Assembly: GCA_012965515.1 (NCBI GenBank)
Contig: DTSE01000417.1
Span: forward strand, 10,802-54,918
Origin: Candidatus Melainabacteria bacterium
GTDB taxonomy: Bacteria; Cyanobacteriota; Vampirovibrionia; Obscuribacterales; Obscuribacteraceae
Direction of reading: 5' to 3'
DNA: 44,117 nucleotides
Shown here: one piece after another, positions 1-8,798 of the stretch
Layout of the letters: each line of letters opens with the position of its first letter
Position numbering within the stretch: the first letter of the stretch is position 1
Made by a program: the position numbers and the translations under genes
Notes under the pieces: generated by a model
The model's database searches: none
Told to the model about the DNA's origin: nothing
What the model saw: only the letters and a program-made list of their open reading frames with translations

Positions 1-905
1 AATACATCTGTTCCTCTACGGATGCCACTATCCAGCAACACCGGTACGCGTCCACCAACAGCTTCTACGATTTCTGACAAAACACTGATCGTTGAAGGTG
101 CCGAGTCTAATTGCCTGCCACCGTGGTTGGACACAATAATTCCAGCAGCACCATTTTGCACTCCGAGTGCAGCGTCATCAGCGCGAAGAATTCCCTTCAG
201 TAAAATCGGAAGTTTGGTTACTTCGCTCAGCCATTGAACGTGTTTCCAACTAAGCGAAGTGTCGTACAAACTGCCAATGTACGCAGCCAAACCGGAATCT
301 GCGACGTCTGCCGGAAGATTCGAAAAGATACCGCTGCCTTCAAAATGGCCCAATCTAAAATTGTCCGGCAGCTTGAATCTGTTTCTCACATCCTTCTCCC
401 GGCGACCAAGAATCGGCGAATCAACCGTGAGGACAAGCGCCTTGTAGCCGCTCGCTTCGGCGCGTTGTACCAAATCTCTGGTTACTTCCCTATCCTTGTA
501 GACATACAACTGAAACCACTTCGGGCTTGGCGATGCGGCTTGCACTTCCTCTATGGAACAGTTTGCAAGCGTGCTCAGCGTCATGATGGTTCCAGAGCGA
601 TTTGCCGCTCGGGCTGTTGCTACTTCGCCTTCAGAGGTTGCCAGTCCATGGAAAGCGGTAGGCGCAATGATGATTGGCATGGAGACCTTGTCGCCGAAAA
701 GTTCGGTGGTCATATCAAGCTCGGTCAAGTCGACCAACATGTGCGGCATGATTGCCAGTTTCGAGAAATCAGAACAGTTCTCGCGCAGCGTGACTTCATC
801 CCAGGAGCCGCCCGCATAGTAGTCATACGCCATCTCCGCCAAGGAAGTCTTGGCGCGGGCTTCATACTCAAAGACGTTCAAACAATCGCTGACCAAAGTA
901 TCCAT
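1..905 (-). CDS. FMN-dependent alpha-hydroxy-acid dehydrogenase/oxidase (5' part, runs off window)
   Basis: This is the N-terminal ~300 residues of an FMN-dependent alpha-hydroxy-acid oxidase (lactate/glycolate oxidase family), which oxidises 2-hydroxy acids to 2-oxo acids. Reading from the ATG at 905, the visible motifs are YDYYAGGSWDE near the N-terminus, PIIIAPTAFHGL (FMN site), WFQLYVYKD, LTVDSPILGRRE, the barrel lysine in LPILLKGIL, and VSNHGGRQLD with the catalytic His. VPVLLDSGIRRGTDV lies at the window edge. A stop codon sits in frame just upstream (915-917), so the ATG at 905 is the only reasonable start. About 50-70 C-terminal residues are missing. It is divergent from the TPR gene at 972. 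Family assignment is secure; the substrate (lactate, glycolate or another) cannot be told. Confidence 0.9.
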   Translation of the reverse strand, partial: MDTLVSDCLNVFEYEARAKTSLAEMAYDYYAGGSWDEVTLRENCSDFSKLAIMPHMLVDLTELDMTTELFGDKVSMPIIIAPTAFHGLATSEGEVATARAANRSGTIMTLSTLANCSIEEVQAASPSPKWFQLYVYKDREVTRDLVQRAEASGYKALVLTVDSPILGRREKDVRNRFKLPDNFRLGHFEGSGIFSNLPADVADSGLAAYIGSLYDTSLSWKHVQWLSEVTKLPILLKGILRADDAALGVQNGAAGIIVSNHGGRQLDSAPSTISVLSEIVEAVGGRVPVLLDSGIRRGTDV

Positions 906-971
906 GTCATCGCCCTACAAACGAACCATAATTGTAAAATATGCTGGCGATCCAACCGAGTTTTTCTGCAA

Positions 972-1559
972 ATGCCTGACATAACTCAACTTGTCATTGC
1001 GCTCGTTGCCGTCGGTACGACCGTTATAGCGCTTATAGCCATGCGGTCCGGCGGCAAGACCAATTACAAAGCAGAGATTGAGGGACTGCTCAGTTCGGCG
1101 CTTTTGCAGCAGCATGCCGGCAATGTAGCGGAAGCACAACAGAATTATGAGCGCGCAATGCAGCTACTCGAATACCCTGGAAGCCACGATGATGCAAAAT
1201 TGGCGTCTTGTTACATTCACTTGGCGGAGATTTACGAGAGAAACGGCAATTTTGCCCGTGCGAAAGAGATGCACGACAGGCTGATTCAGCTTTGGACAAA
1301 ACAGCTTAAATCCGGCGACGACAGCGCACTTATAGACATTGACTTCGCCATGACGCACAACACATTCGGTTCGGGAACGGCACAGATTCTCGAGTTTTAC
1401 GACAAGGTCGTCTCGATGAAGGAGAACAGATTCGGTCCGAATAGTCCGCAGGTCGCAGATGCTTACATGATTACGGCAAAACTATTGCGCGCACTAGGAG
1501 AGAAAGAGAGCGCAGAGCTAGCTGAGCAGAAAGCTGCTGAAATTCGCCCGGCGAATTAG
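972..1559 (+). CDS. Membrane-anchored TPR-repeat protein
   Basis: A 195-residue protein. Residues ~5-22 form one hydrophobic helix (ITQLVIALVAVGTTVIAL) followed by a basic stretch, which predicts an N-terminal anchor. The rest is helical with TPR-like units: a first around SALLQQHAGNVAEAQQNYERA, a second around YIHLAEIYERNGNFARAKEM, and a last around AKLLRALGEKESAELAEQ. TPR proteins usually act as protein-protein scaffolds; no partner is evident. The frame is open far upstream, but that extension is antisense to the dehydrogenase at 1-905, so the ATG at 972 was chosen. No strong ribosome binding site is visible. A specific function is not recognised. Confidence 0.75.
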   Translation: MPDITQLVIALVAVGTTVIALIAMRSGGKTNYKAEIEGLLSSALLQQHAGNVAEAQQNYERAMQLLEYPGSHDDAKLASCYIHLAEIYERNGNFARAKEMHDRLIQLWTKQLKSGDDSALIDIDFAMTHNTFGSGTAQILEFYDKVVSMKENRFGPNSPQVADAYMITAKLLRALGEKESAELAEQKAAEIRPAN

Positions 1560-1601
1560 TCCAAGAATTTAGCGTTGCAAACCTGGAGGGATTCGTTAGC
1601 G

Positions 1602-1670
1602 ATGAGACAATTCATCCAGCAACATTCGCTTGACATTGTTTTGAAAGCGAATTTTAAGTTCGGAAGTTAA
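1602..1670 (+). CDS. Possible 22-residue leader peptide or small ORF
   Basis: A short open frame, MRQFIQQHSLDIVLKANFKFGS, is preceded by GGAGGG at 1585-1590, about 11 bases before the ATG. Its stop codon overlaps the left arm of a near-perfect palindrome at 1663-1690. It could be a small peptide or chance. There is no homology information, so confidence is low. Confidence 0.2.
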   Translation: MRQFIQQHSLDIVLKANFKFGS

Positions 1671-1690
1671 AGCGATATCGCTTGAACTTC
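1663..1690. promoter_or_regulatory. Near-perfect 28-bp palindrome (operator or hairpin)
   Basis: The two 14-base halves are reverse complements at 13 of 14 positions, centred on the core AAGCGATATCGCTT. There is no T-run after it, so it is not a standard intrinsic terminator. It sits in the 261-bp gap between the TPR gene and the secreted protein at 1821. It may be an operator or RNA hairpin; this is inference from symmetry only. Confidence 0.45.
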
Positions 1691-1820
1691 TAGCGCCACC
1701 ACTTTACTTTTGGGCGGCTGTCAAGCGTCAACGTGCAAAACTGTTCAATTTTTCCACCTGGCAAGTACCCTAAAGACGTTGTAGACTCGCCCTCTCGATT
1801 TTGTTGCAGGAGCAATTGAC

Positions 1821-2369
1821 ATGCAAAGGGGAATTCTCACGTCGTTGGCAGTTGGCGCAATCATTTCGGCGTCCATTTCAGCGCCGCAAAGTGCATTCGC
1901 AAAATGCGAGAAGTTTCCCGGGGTCACGGATCACATCACGGTGCAGGCGGAACCGCGCATCGTGTACGAATGCATCCGCGAACTGCGCTACAAGCCAGGC
2001 TCCAACGTGAAAGAGTTAAGAGCAACCGATCACGAAGCGACACTCGAAGAACATTTCACCGATTTACCCATCGTCAAGACAGCAAAGTGCACCTACGTCG
2101 AGAAGTACACCTGCGACAAAGAAGTCGCATACAAAATGGTTAGCTCCGACAAGTTCAAAGCATTCGAAGGCAAGTGGGAACTCAATCAATTGCCCGGCGA
2201 AAAGGCGACAGATGTTTCGCTCCAATCGTTTGTCTTGCTGGACTTGCCGGTGCCCTTCTTGCGCCAACTCACAAATACTCAAACGATCAAAGGCGTGAAA
2301 GAGCGTCTTGCCGAAGTGAAGAAATTGGCGGAAGCGAAGGCAACAGCGTCAGCTGGAACAACCAAATAA
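1821..2369 (+). CDS. Small secreted protein of unknown function
   Basis: A 182-residue protein with a clear Sec signal peptide: a short basic start, a hydrophobic core, and a likely cleavage after QSAFA near residue 27. The mature part has four Cys residues that could pair in the periplasm (KCEKFPG, YECIREL, AKCTYVE, TCDKEV). The segment ITVQAEPRIVYECIRELR loosely resembles the start of secreted SRPBCC/START-like folds, but that is only an impression. The start is set by a GGAG ribosome binding site at 1809-1812. The stop at 2369 lies 3 bases from the end of the convergent gene at 2373. Function unknown. Confidence 0.75.
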   Translation: MQRGILTSLAVGAIISASISAPQSAFAKCEKFPGVTDHITVQAEPRIVYECIRELRYKPGSNVKELRATDHEATLEEHFTDLPIVKTAKCTYVEKYTCDKEVAYKMVSSDKFKAFEGKWELNQLPGEKATDVSLQSFVLLDLPVPFLRQLTNTQTIKGVKERLAEVKKLAEAKATASAGTTK

Positions 2370-2372
2370 CTC

Positions 2373-3605
2373 TCAGTTTTTCGGTTTGAATCTGAAGATC
2401 TTGTAGGGCGTTGGCGCTTTCGGCCCCAGATTGATTTGCGAGCAAGTAACATAAAAGTAGCCGTCGCCGCGCTGTGCAAGCGAATCAGGCCAGACTAGCT
2501 GTTTGTCTTTGATTACAGTCGTTAGTTCTTTGTTAGCACCGTTCACATTCATAGACTTGATCGAACTGTCTTCTATGGACGTGATGTACAACTTTCCGTC
2601 GGCACCAAATTCGATACCATCAGCAGGGCAAGTCGTCGCAACTTTTTCAACTTTTGCGTTCAAATCTTTCGCTGCAAGTTTTTCATTGCGCAATTCTTTA
2701 GTCGCGACACGATAAAGGGTTTTCCCCGTCAAAGCCTGGTAATACAGATAATCGCCAGTCTTATCGAGCGCAATCCCATCAGAGTGAACTTTCCGCACAG
2801 AACCATCCGAAAGAACCCCCCAGCGTTTTCCATCGATCATCACTTTGATGTTTTCAGCTTTCACTGATGGGCTGGTTTCCAAAACTCTTCGCGCATTGCC
2901 GGTTCTCAGATCGAGCACAACAATTGCTCCCAATCCTGAATCAGTCATGTAGGCGACTTGGCGCCTTGTATCGATGCGAACATCGTTGAGATAGCAGTCC
3001 TTCGGAGCCACTTCGTCAAGCGGATAGTACTTCTCAACCCGGTTGCTTGCAAGATTTACCTTGACCAATTTTGGTCCATTGGTAATCGGTCCCTGGAACC
3101 TCGGCGCCGCAGGATCAAGAATCCAGAGAGTGCCATTGCTATCGCAATAGACTGACTGAACGCAGATGAATTCCTCGCCGGTAACTTTGCCACCCTGGAT
3201 CCACTCGTTCCACTTCTTGTCTGGAAAAGCGCTTACTGAGCCATCCGGCAGCAGCTCGCCGGTTGAAACAGGACCCATGTTTGACCAGCGCGGATAGCAA
3301 ACGAAAACGCGATTCTTCTTGGAGACTGCGATGCCTGTCCATTGATAATTCGATTTTGCAATCTCAGTAAGTTCGCCGCTGAAACCTTTCGAAGGGATCG
3401 GAGTGACACCTTTTGGGGTCGTCGTGGCCGCGGGTGTCTTTGCACCAGCTGCTTTTGCTGAGCCCGTTTGTGCAGCAGACTCCAAGCCAGTCTTGGTAGC
3501 ACCGGGCTTTTCGGTACCTGACTTCTGCGCGATCGAGGGAACAAACAACGCACCAGTTGCGAAAGTAGCGCAAACAAGTGTCGTAATGAACGAGGCGGTT
3601 TTCAT
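2373..3605 (-). CDS. Secreted Yellow/MRJP-like beta-propeller protein
   Basis: A 410-residue exported protein: MKTASFITTLVCATFATGA is a signal peptide, followed by a Thr/Lys/Ala-rich linker to about residue 75 and then a propeller domain. Segments WTGIAVSKKNRVFVCYPRW, GTLWILDPAAPRF, KLVKVNLASNRVEKYYPLD, CYLNDVRIDTRRQVAYMTDS, GAIVVLDLRTG and DGIALDKTGDYLYYQALTG match the order of blades in the Yellow/major-royal-jelly family (related to SMP-30/NHL propellers). Bacterial members are secreted and mostly of unknown function; some propeller relatives are lactonases. The start at 3605 is preferred over two ATGs just upstream because a GGAG motif at 3612-3615 is correctly spaced for it. Family call fairly sure; ligand unknown. 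Confidence 0.8.
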   Translation of the reverse strand: MKTASFITTLVCATFATGALFVPSIAQKSGTEKPGATKTGLESAAQTGSAKAAGAKTPAATTTPKGVTPIPSKGFSGELTEIAKSNYQWTGIAVSKKNRVFVCYPRWSNMGPVSTGELLPDGSVSAFPDKKWNEWIQGGKVTGEEFICVQSVYCDSNGTLWILDPAAPRFQGPITNGPKLVKVNLASNRVEKYYPLDEVAPKDCYLNDVRIDTRRQVAYMTDSGLGAIVVLDLRTGNARRVLETSPSVKAENIKVMIDGKRWGVLSDGSVRKVHSDGIALDKTGDYLYYQALTGKTLYRVATKELRNEKLAAKDLNAKVEKVATTCPADGIEFGADGKLYITSIEDSSIKSMNVNGANKELTTVIKDKQLVWPDSLAQRGDGYFYVTCSQINLGPKAPTPYKIFRFKPKN

Positions 3606-3684
3606 ATGCATCTCCAAGTCTTCCGCAGCTTTTATAGCAGCTTTTTATAAGTGGCGCACGGAATCATCCAATAGAAGTGAAAGC

Positions 3685-4146
3685 TTAGAGTTGGAACCAG
3701 AACCAGAGCTTGGAAGCTGGCTCCCCGCCTAGCCTTTCATAGAACTTAATAGCACCTGCGTTGTCAGATGGCGTCATTAATCGCATCGATTTATAGCCGA
3801 GCCGTAACGCCTGTTCCTTCACCTTTTCCATCAACTCCTTCCCAATAGATGCACCGCGCAAAGACTCTCGAAGGAAGAGTGCGTCGACACTCATATGCGG
3901 CTCGCCGTACCAACTGTCATATTGACTCATGAACGTGCAATAGCCTTGAATGCCGTTCTCGGTGTCTACGACTAAACAAGTGAATGGTGGAGGATCCGCT
4001 GACAAACACTCGCGGATTTTCTCAACCTTACCCTCGGGGCTATAAGCTTCCTTCTCAAATGCTGCATGCTCGGTTATAAGAATTACCAACGCGTCCGCAT
4101 CATCAGGCGTCGCCAGGCGTATTTTTATCTGAGACGGAAGAGACAT
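3685..4146 (-). CDS. GNAT-family N-acetyltransferase
   Basis: A 153-residue single-domain GNAT enzyme that should transfer an acetyl group from acetyl-CoA to an amine. The N-terminus IKIRLATPDDADALVILI is the usual first strand and helix; SVDALFLRESLRGASIGKEL carries the central strand and the RGxxIG pyrophosphate-binding loop (motif A); NAGAIKFYERLGGEP is the typical C-terminal motif B. The substrate cannot be deduced. It is a cytoplasmic protein with no signal peptide. It stands alone, between the secreted propeller gene downstream and the long LysM-like protein upstream. Confidence 0.9.
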   Translation of the reverse strand: MSLPSQIKIRLATPDDADALVILITEHAAFEKEAYSPEGKVEKIRECLSADPPPFTCLVVDTENGIQGYCTFMSQYDSWYGEPHMSVDALFLRESLRGASIGKELMEKVKEQALRLGYKSMRLMTPSDNAGAIKFYERLGGEPASKLWFWFQL

Positions 4147-4191
4147 TAAGACTATCCGAAACCACTGAACAGCGGAAGTTTACTGCATTCT

Positions 4192-7100
4192 CTATGTTTG
4201 CCTTCCGAAGAAATTCTTGAGATCACGCGGTGTGGGTAATTGTACCATCACTCCAACTTTGAACGGGTGCACACCGTATTCGGTGCTCGCAAGAATGTGT
4301 TCTTTATTCAGTGAGAAAACCAAAGGCGCCGTTCGCGCATCTCCAACGATCTCACGCGCGACACCTTCCACGGTATCACCCTCTTTTGTGAAATAGTGGT
4401 AAGCGCCATACGGGGCTTCAGCGATTGAAGTGTATAGCTGCAGCCCAAGCGCGAGTTCGTAGTGCATCTCATCTTCTAGTTTTGCTTCAGCTGATTCTTC
4501 TACTTCTTCAATCTCTTCGACTTCTTCTGATTCATCAGACTCAACAAGTAAATCGACTTCGGGTAAATTGAATTCATCAATGGAAATGCGTGCCTCGTCC
4601 TCACCACCATCACCGCCAAGCATGTCGGCATCGGAGCCGCCAACACCGGCTAGTGCTTTCTTCTTCGAACCTTCAATCGGTGTTCCGCCAGGTCCGATTA
4701 CGTGGGTTCCTGCAGCTAAATCTCCTACCTTTTCGCCGCTCCTTTCACCTGCAATAGGTGTTGAACCAGGTATCGCTCCCGCACCTTTGTCTGTTGGACC
4801 GGAACTACCAACAATTTTTGTGTCAGAACTAGCACCTGATTGATCTAAGATTCGCGTCTTTTGTCCTGGTCCGGCAAAATCCTGACGCACGCCAGGTATG
4901 TCTTTACCCGCGACTTCGTTACCGGTGAGCGGCTTAGCGCCTAATTTGGCGTCTCTATCTCCAAGCTGCGCAACTTTGTCTCCAGGAAGCGAGACCTTGT
5001 CTCCTGGCTGTGCAGCCTTGTCTCCAGCCTGTGCAATCTTGTCGCCCGCTTGAACAATCTTGTCCCCCGATTGGCCGGCTTTGCTGTCTCCGGTCTGACC
5101 CGACTTACCATCAGCCAACACGGACTGTGCAAAATTCTTCAAAACGCTGCCAACTTCCGCCGCTCCAGCTCCGACTTGTCCAGCCATTGCCGCAGAAATT
5201 CCGGCGTCTGCCTTTTGCCCTTTGTCTTTGACTTCGCCAGAAGCTTCTCCCTTCGCTCCGGGCACGCTGGCATCACTCTTGCCGCTGACCAATGCGTCGA
5301 ACTTCGAGATCATCGAACCCGAGTCAGCTTTCCCGCCAACAGCACCGGGCTCAGGCTTAGCGGGCACTACACCAGATTCGGATTTACCGGAAACACCGTC
5401 AGCCTTACCTTGGGCGCCTTCATTGCCTTTGCCCTTGTCGCCAAAAACATGGTCGCTTTGGCGCCCGTCTCGGGCACCCAATGCGCCCGGCAAAATGAAT
5501 GGGACAGAATCGTCACCGGAGTGCCAGATACCTATGCCGTCACCGGCTTTTCCTGGTTTTCCACCTTGGTTGATTAGTCCATCTGGCAACATTTGAGGTT
5601 GACGCTTATCGCCGAGAATCCCGGCATCAGAACTGCCCGAACCTCCCGAACCACCGGAACCACCGCTACCTTGACCGCCTGTTGCAGCTTTGGTGCCCGA
5701 GACGTCCGTACCTTTTACGATTGAAGAGTCCGAAACACCCGCCGTATCCGTGCCACCGGACTTGCCGCCGGTCGGGATGCCAACTCTTCCATCCTTAACC
5801 TCTCCGGCGTCAAACCTGGTACCCGGTTGAGGTCCACGAACTTCACCCGAGTCAAAGCGTGCTCCAGGCTGGTTGCCTCGGACTTCACCGGTATCAAACC
5901 TGGAGCCATCTCCGGCGACCTTACTGCCACCAACGGCACCTTCACCTTTTCCACCAATAGCTGCTTCGCCCTTTCCTCCTGCTACGACATCACCTTTCGC
6001 ACCGAGGTCGCCTCTTAATCCACCTTCGCCTTTGACGCCGGATGGCTGGCCGTCTTCAACTCTAAATGGCGCGTGCGGCGCGCGGTCAATTGGAGCCGAA
6101 CTGCCTCCGCCCATCCCGCTGGTTCCAGACTGTCCTTCAGACTTCCCACCTTGCGGCATGCCGCCATCGAACTTCTTCGTCGAATCTGCCGCAGCGCTGC
6201 TACCACCACCGCTAGAACCCTTATCGCCCGCGTCAGCCATCGGCTGTCGAATGTTTGAGCTACCAGGCGGAGATCCGCCATCAGAACCAGTTGGCTGCCT
6301 ACCTGTGCTTCCCACATTGTCGGCCGGATTTGTCTGCTTCACACCAGGCTGGGCACCATCCGTAATGCCTTGTGATTTGCCACCAGTTTCGGCGAGTGGT
6401 TGACGCGTAGATGAAGATGCACCATCTGCAGTGCCCGGCTGCCGGCCGCCGGTTGAATTCTCTGCAGGGTTGGGGGTGCGTACATCCGCTCCTGAAGGCT
6501 GTCTACCGCCTTCGTTTACTCGGTTTTCTATACTTCTGACGGCTTGCTCTGCCTTACTTGCGTCAGGCTTGATACCACCACTCGTTGAACTGTCTACCCT
6601 TTGGCCGGCGTCAGTTTTTTGTCCTAAAACTTCATTTGCCACACCGGCGGATTTGGGATCACGGAAAGTTGAAGTGTCTTTGGAACCCTGCTGTTCAACA
6701 GGTTTTCCCGTGTCCAGTTTGGCTTCAGGAACTCTCAAACCCTCCACTTTCGCAGGCGGATTTGTAGATCCTTGAGTGTTTATAAACTCACTGTTTCTGA
6801 CGAAATCACTTTTACCTTGCCCTACTGGCGACGATTCGGCTCTTTGTGTATCAAATTTCTGTTGTGCTGACGTTGGCAAACTCGAAGCCGGTTCGACTTT
6901 TGACTCGCCTCTTAACTGGCCGGTCGGAACGGCTGTCGAGCCTTCAACACCAGACTTTACTTCGGGTCTAACCTCAGCTCGAACAGTGTTACTTGTTGCA
7001 TTTCGCGTTGAGCTTTCAGCTACCGCGGGACGATTTGGAGTGTTACTCGAACTACCTTCGTCTTTGCGTCCGGGTGTGTTGGTTGACCCTCCAGCTGCTG

Positions 7101-7788
7101 AAGAGTCCCCCTTATGCGCACCAGCACTATCGCTATTGGAGGCAACGTCACGTTGTGTAGCACTTTTGTTTTGCGGAACTGATTCAATAGGCTGTGCCGG
7201 TACTGGTCGGTTGGAAGAATCAACTTCAGGAACAGTTGAAATCCCTCTAGATTCACCTGATGCCACAACCGGCCCAGCTTTCACTTCTGTTTGAGATGGA
7301 CCGGACCTTACTTCGGAAGGAGTTATTTTCGACTCGGTAGTTCTTGCCGACCCAGCACTTCCGACTTCTGCACTTTGAGGACCTATTGTTTTCGGCAGCA
7401 TAGTGGATGGCGCATTACCATCCGTCGTACTTTTTAAGCCTGGGTCGACACGTTTAACTTCAGCCTGGAGACTCTTAAATCCACTATACGGGGTATCTGC
7501 ATACGAAGGGGAGACTTCATTGCCACCACTTCCAGGCTTGTTAGGAATGTTAATCACATCCGTGCGAGCGCCAGCGTTTGGAGTGGATATTTTTGTATTG
7601 TTCAAAAGATCTTCCGGCTCCTGGTAAGTCGGAGCAATACGACCAGGTATGTTTGCAGGTTGCTCAGCTGCAGGTCTTATCTGGATGTCCTTACTCATAC
7701 GCTCGCCTGCAGCATTGCTGACAGCCTGCGCCTCGGCGCTCCCCCCGCCTATTTTCTCAGGCTCATTGCTACTGTGCTTGTTTGCCAT
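4192..7788 (-). CDS. Very long low-complexity protein with C-terminal LysM-like domain
   Basis: A 1198-residue protein. Roughly residues 1-1060 are Gly/Ser/Lys/Asp/Pro-rich and look disordered. They contain short tandem repeats: a GDK-x4 heptad in the region coded by ~4940-5090 and a FDxGEVRG unit repeated three times (~5800-5910). An acidic Glu-rich stretch (~1077-1107) follows, then a folded tail. The tail (~1130-1185) reads YFTKEGDTVEGVAREIVGD, then LNKEH and a VxVQLPTPRD end, which fits a LysM fold that binds peptidoglycan or chitin-like glycans. No signal peptide or membrane helix is visible, so its location is unclear. LysM tails in this layout may also act as adaptors inside the cell. 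Function not known. Confidence 0.75.
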   Translation of the reverse strand: MANKHSSNEPEKIGGGSAEAQAVSNAAGERMSKDIQIRPAAEQPANIPGRIAPTYQEPEDLLNNTKISTPNAGARTDVINIPNKPGSGGNEVSPSYADTPYSGFKSLQAEVKRVDPGLKSTTDGNAPSTMLPKTIGPQSAEVGSAGSARTTESKITPSEVRSGPSQTEVKAGPVVASGESRGISTVPEVDSSNRPVPAQPIESVPQNKSATQRDVASNSDSAGAHKGDSSAAGGSTNTPGRKDEGSSSNTPNRPAVAESSTRNATSNTVRAEVRPEVKSGVEGSTAVPTGQLRGESKVEPASSLPTSAQQKFDTQRAESSPVGQGKSDFVRNSEFINTQGSTNPPAKVEGLRVPEAKLDTGKPVEQQGSKDTSTFRDPKSAGVANEVLGQKTDAGQRVDSSTSGGIKPDASKAEQAVRSIENRVNEGGRQPSGADVRTPNPAENSTGGRQPGTADGASSSTRQPLAETGGKSQGITDGAQPGVKQTNPADNVGSTGRQPTGSDGGSPPGSSNIRQPMADAGDKGSSGGGSSAAADSTKKFDGGMPQGGKSEGQSGTSGMGGGSSAPIDRAPHAPFRVEDGQPSGVKGEGGLRGDLGAKGDVVAGGKGEAAIGGKGEGAVGGSKVAGDGSRFDTGEVRGNQPGARFDSGEVRGPQPGTRFDAGEVKDGRVGIPTGGKSGGTDTAGVSDSSIVKGTDVSGTKAATGGQGSGGSGGSGGSGSSDAGILGDKRQPQMLPDGLINQGGKPGKAGDGIGIWHSGDDSVPFILPGALGARDGRQSDHVFGDKGKGNEGAQGKADGVSGKSESGVVPAKPEPGAVGGKADSGSMISKFDALVSGKSDASVPGAKGEASGEVKDKGQKADAGISAAMAGQVGAGAAEVGSVLKNFAQSVLADGKSGQTGDSKAGQSGDKIVQAGDKIAQAGDKAAQPGDKVSLPGDKVAQLGDRDAKLGAKPLTGNEVAGKDIPGVRQDFAGPGQKTRILDQSGASSDTKIVGSSGPTDKGAGAIPGSTPIAGERSGEKVGDLAAGTHVIGPGGTPIEGSKKKALAGVGGSDADMLGGDGGEDEARISIDEFNLPEVDLLVESDESEEVEEIEEVEESAEAKLEDEMHYELALGLQLYTSIAEAPYGAYHYFTKEGDTVEGVAREIVGDARTAPLVFSLNKEHILASTEYGVHPFKVGVMVQLPTPRDLKNFFGRQT

Positions 7789-7854
7789 TTGCGCTTCACT
7801 CTACCAAAGGCTTTCATAGATATTCCCGATCTGGCTTATAGAGTACCTTGTGCT

Positions 7855-8562
7855 TCAGAGTTGAAACCCAAGTCGCTTTGCCTGCTCTTTATCCTGTTTC
7901 GCAAGTTCACTCTGCCCAAGCTTTTGATAGGTAGTGCCTCTTATGCTAAATGCGCCACCATCCTTCGGATTCAGTTCTATTGCGCGTGTCAAATGTTTCA
8001 GTGATTCTTGCAACATTCCGGACATCTGTTCGGCACTTCCCAGTAATACCAATGTTTCAAGGTCGTCTGGTTTCATTTGCTGAGCAGTTTTCGCAGCAGA
8101 AAGGGCAGACTTGTAGTCTCCTGCAAGGATCGCAGCTTGTCCTTGATTGAGATAGAGTCCGTGTGTTTTCGGACCACATTCAAGTGCTTTTGTGTAGTCG
8201 AGATATGACTCTCGATGACGCTTCTGAAGTCCATACACATTTCCGCGGATGTGGAAATAAGCTTGTCTAGTTGGATTTATCGATATAGCTTGCGTGAAAT
8301 CTTTCTCGGCAAGGTCTAGCTTACCCAGCCTCTTATAACCTTGACCGCGCGCTCCATAGTAAGCATCGTTCTTCGGTTCTCTCTTTATCGCTTCCGAAAA
8401 CTCATCGATCTTCTTCTGAATCGCCGCAACATCAATATTCGCAGCGGCTTCAGCGGGCTGCCTTGAAGCGCCGTTGGATTTAGGTGACGGTTTCGAGTCC
8501 TGTGCGATAGCTGCAATCGCCAAAGTGAGCGAGAGCGTGACTGCAAGAGCGAGTGCCTTCAT
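7855..8562 (-). CDS. Secreted TPR-repeat protein
   Basis: A 235-residue protein with a Sec signal peptide (MKALALAVTLSLTLAIAAIA) and about five TPR units, for example AYYGARGQGYKRLGKLDLA, FHIRGNVYGLQKRHRESYLD and GAFSIRGTTYQKLGQSELA. The start at 8562 has a GGAGGT ribosome binding site about 4 bases upstream. The protein is similar in layout and sequence style to the TPR protein at 10835-11719, so the two look like paralogs. Predicted periplasmic or envelope scaffold; partner unknown. The 66-bp gap to the long LysM-like gene suggests an independent transcript, since that gene is read in the same direction but lies downstream. Confidence 0.82.
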   Translation of the reverse strand: MKALALAVTLSLTLAIAAIAQDSKPSPKSNGASRQPAEAAANIDVAAIQKKIDEFSEAIKREPKNDAYYGARGQGYKRLGKLDLAEKDFTQAISINPTRQAYFHIRGNVYGLQKRHRESYLDYTKALECGPKTHGLYLNQGQAAILAGDYKSALSAAKTAQQMKPDDLETLVLLGSAEQMSGMLQESLKHLTRAIELNPKDGGAFSIRGTTYQKLGQSELAKQDKEQAKRLGFQL

Positions 8563-8677
8563 CGACACCTCCGGATTTATCGGTAACAACCACCAAAAAC
8601 ACTGCCACAGTCTAACATCGTTAACTTAATCTGCTGACTCTGCTTCGGTTTTTGGTGTTCCTGCGTTAAGCACCGAT

Positions 8678-8790
8678 TTAATGTGTGGGAGCCTCTAATG
8701 TAAACCAGGCGGACATTCCGAGTCCCTGTTCAATTCCACAGAGTTTTCCGACTATGAAAGAATGTGTGGGTCCACCAAAGGCAGGCAACT
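8678..8790 (-). pseudogene. Possible remnant of a histidine-kinase C-terminus
   Basis: On the minus strand, between the TPR gene and lepB, an open stretch ends GKLCGIEQGLGMSAWFTLEA before a stop at 8678-8680. This resembles the final strand of histidine-kinase ATPase domains (consensus GKIxVESxxGxGSTFxFTLP) with two single-residue gaps. No upstream kinase sequence remains because the frame runs into lepB antisense. It may be a decayed fragment or chance similarity. Confidence 0.2.
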
Positions 8791-8798
8791 GAACAGCA

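Noticed and set aside
234..971. Long N-terminal extension of the TPR gene at 972
   Set aside because: The extension is antisense to the well-defined alpha-hydroxy-acid dehydrogenase and is Cys/Arg-rich without structure.
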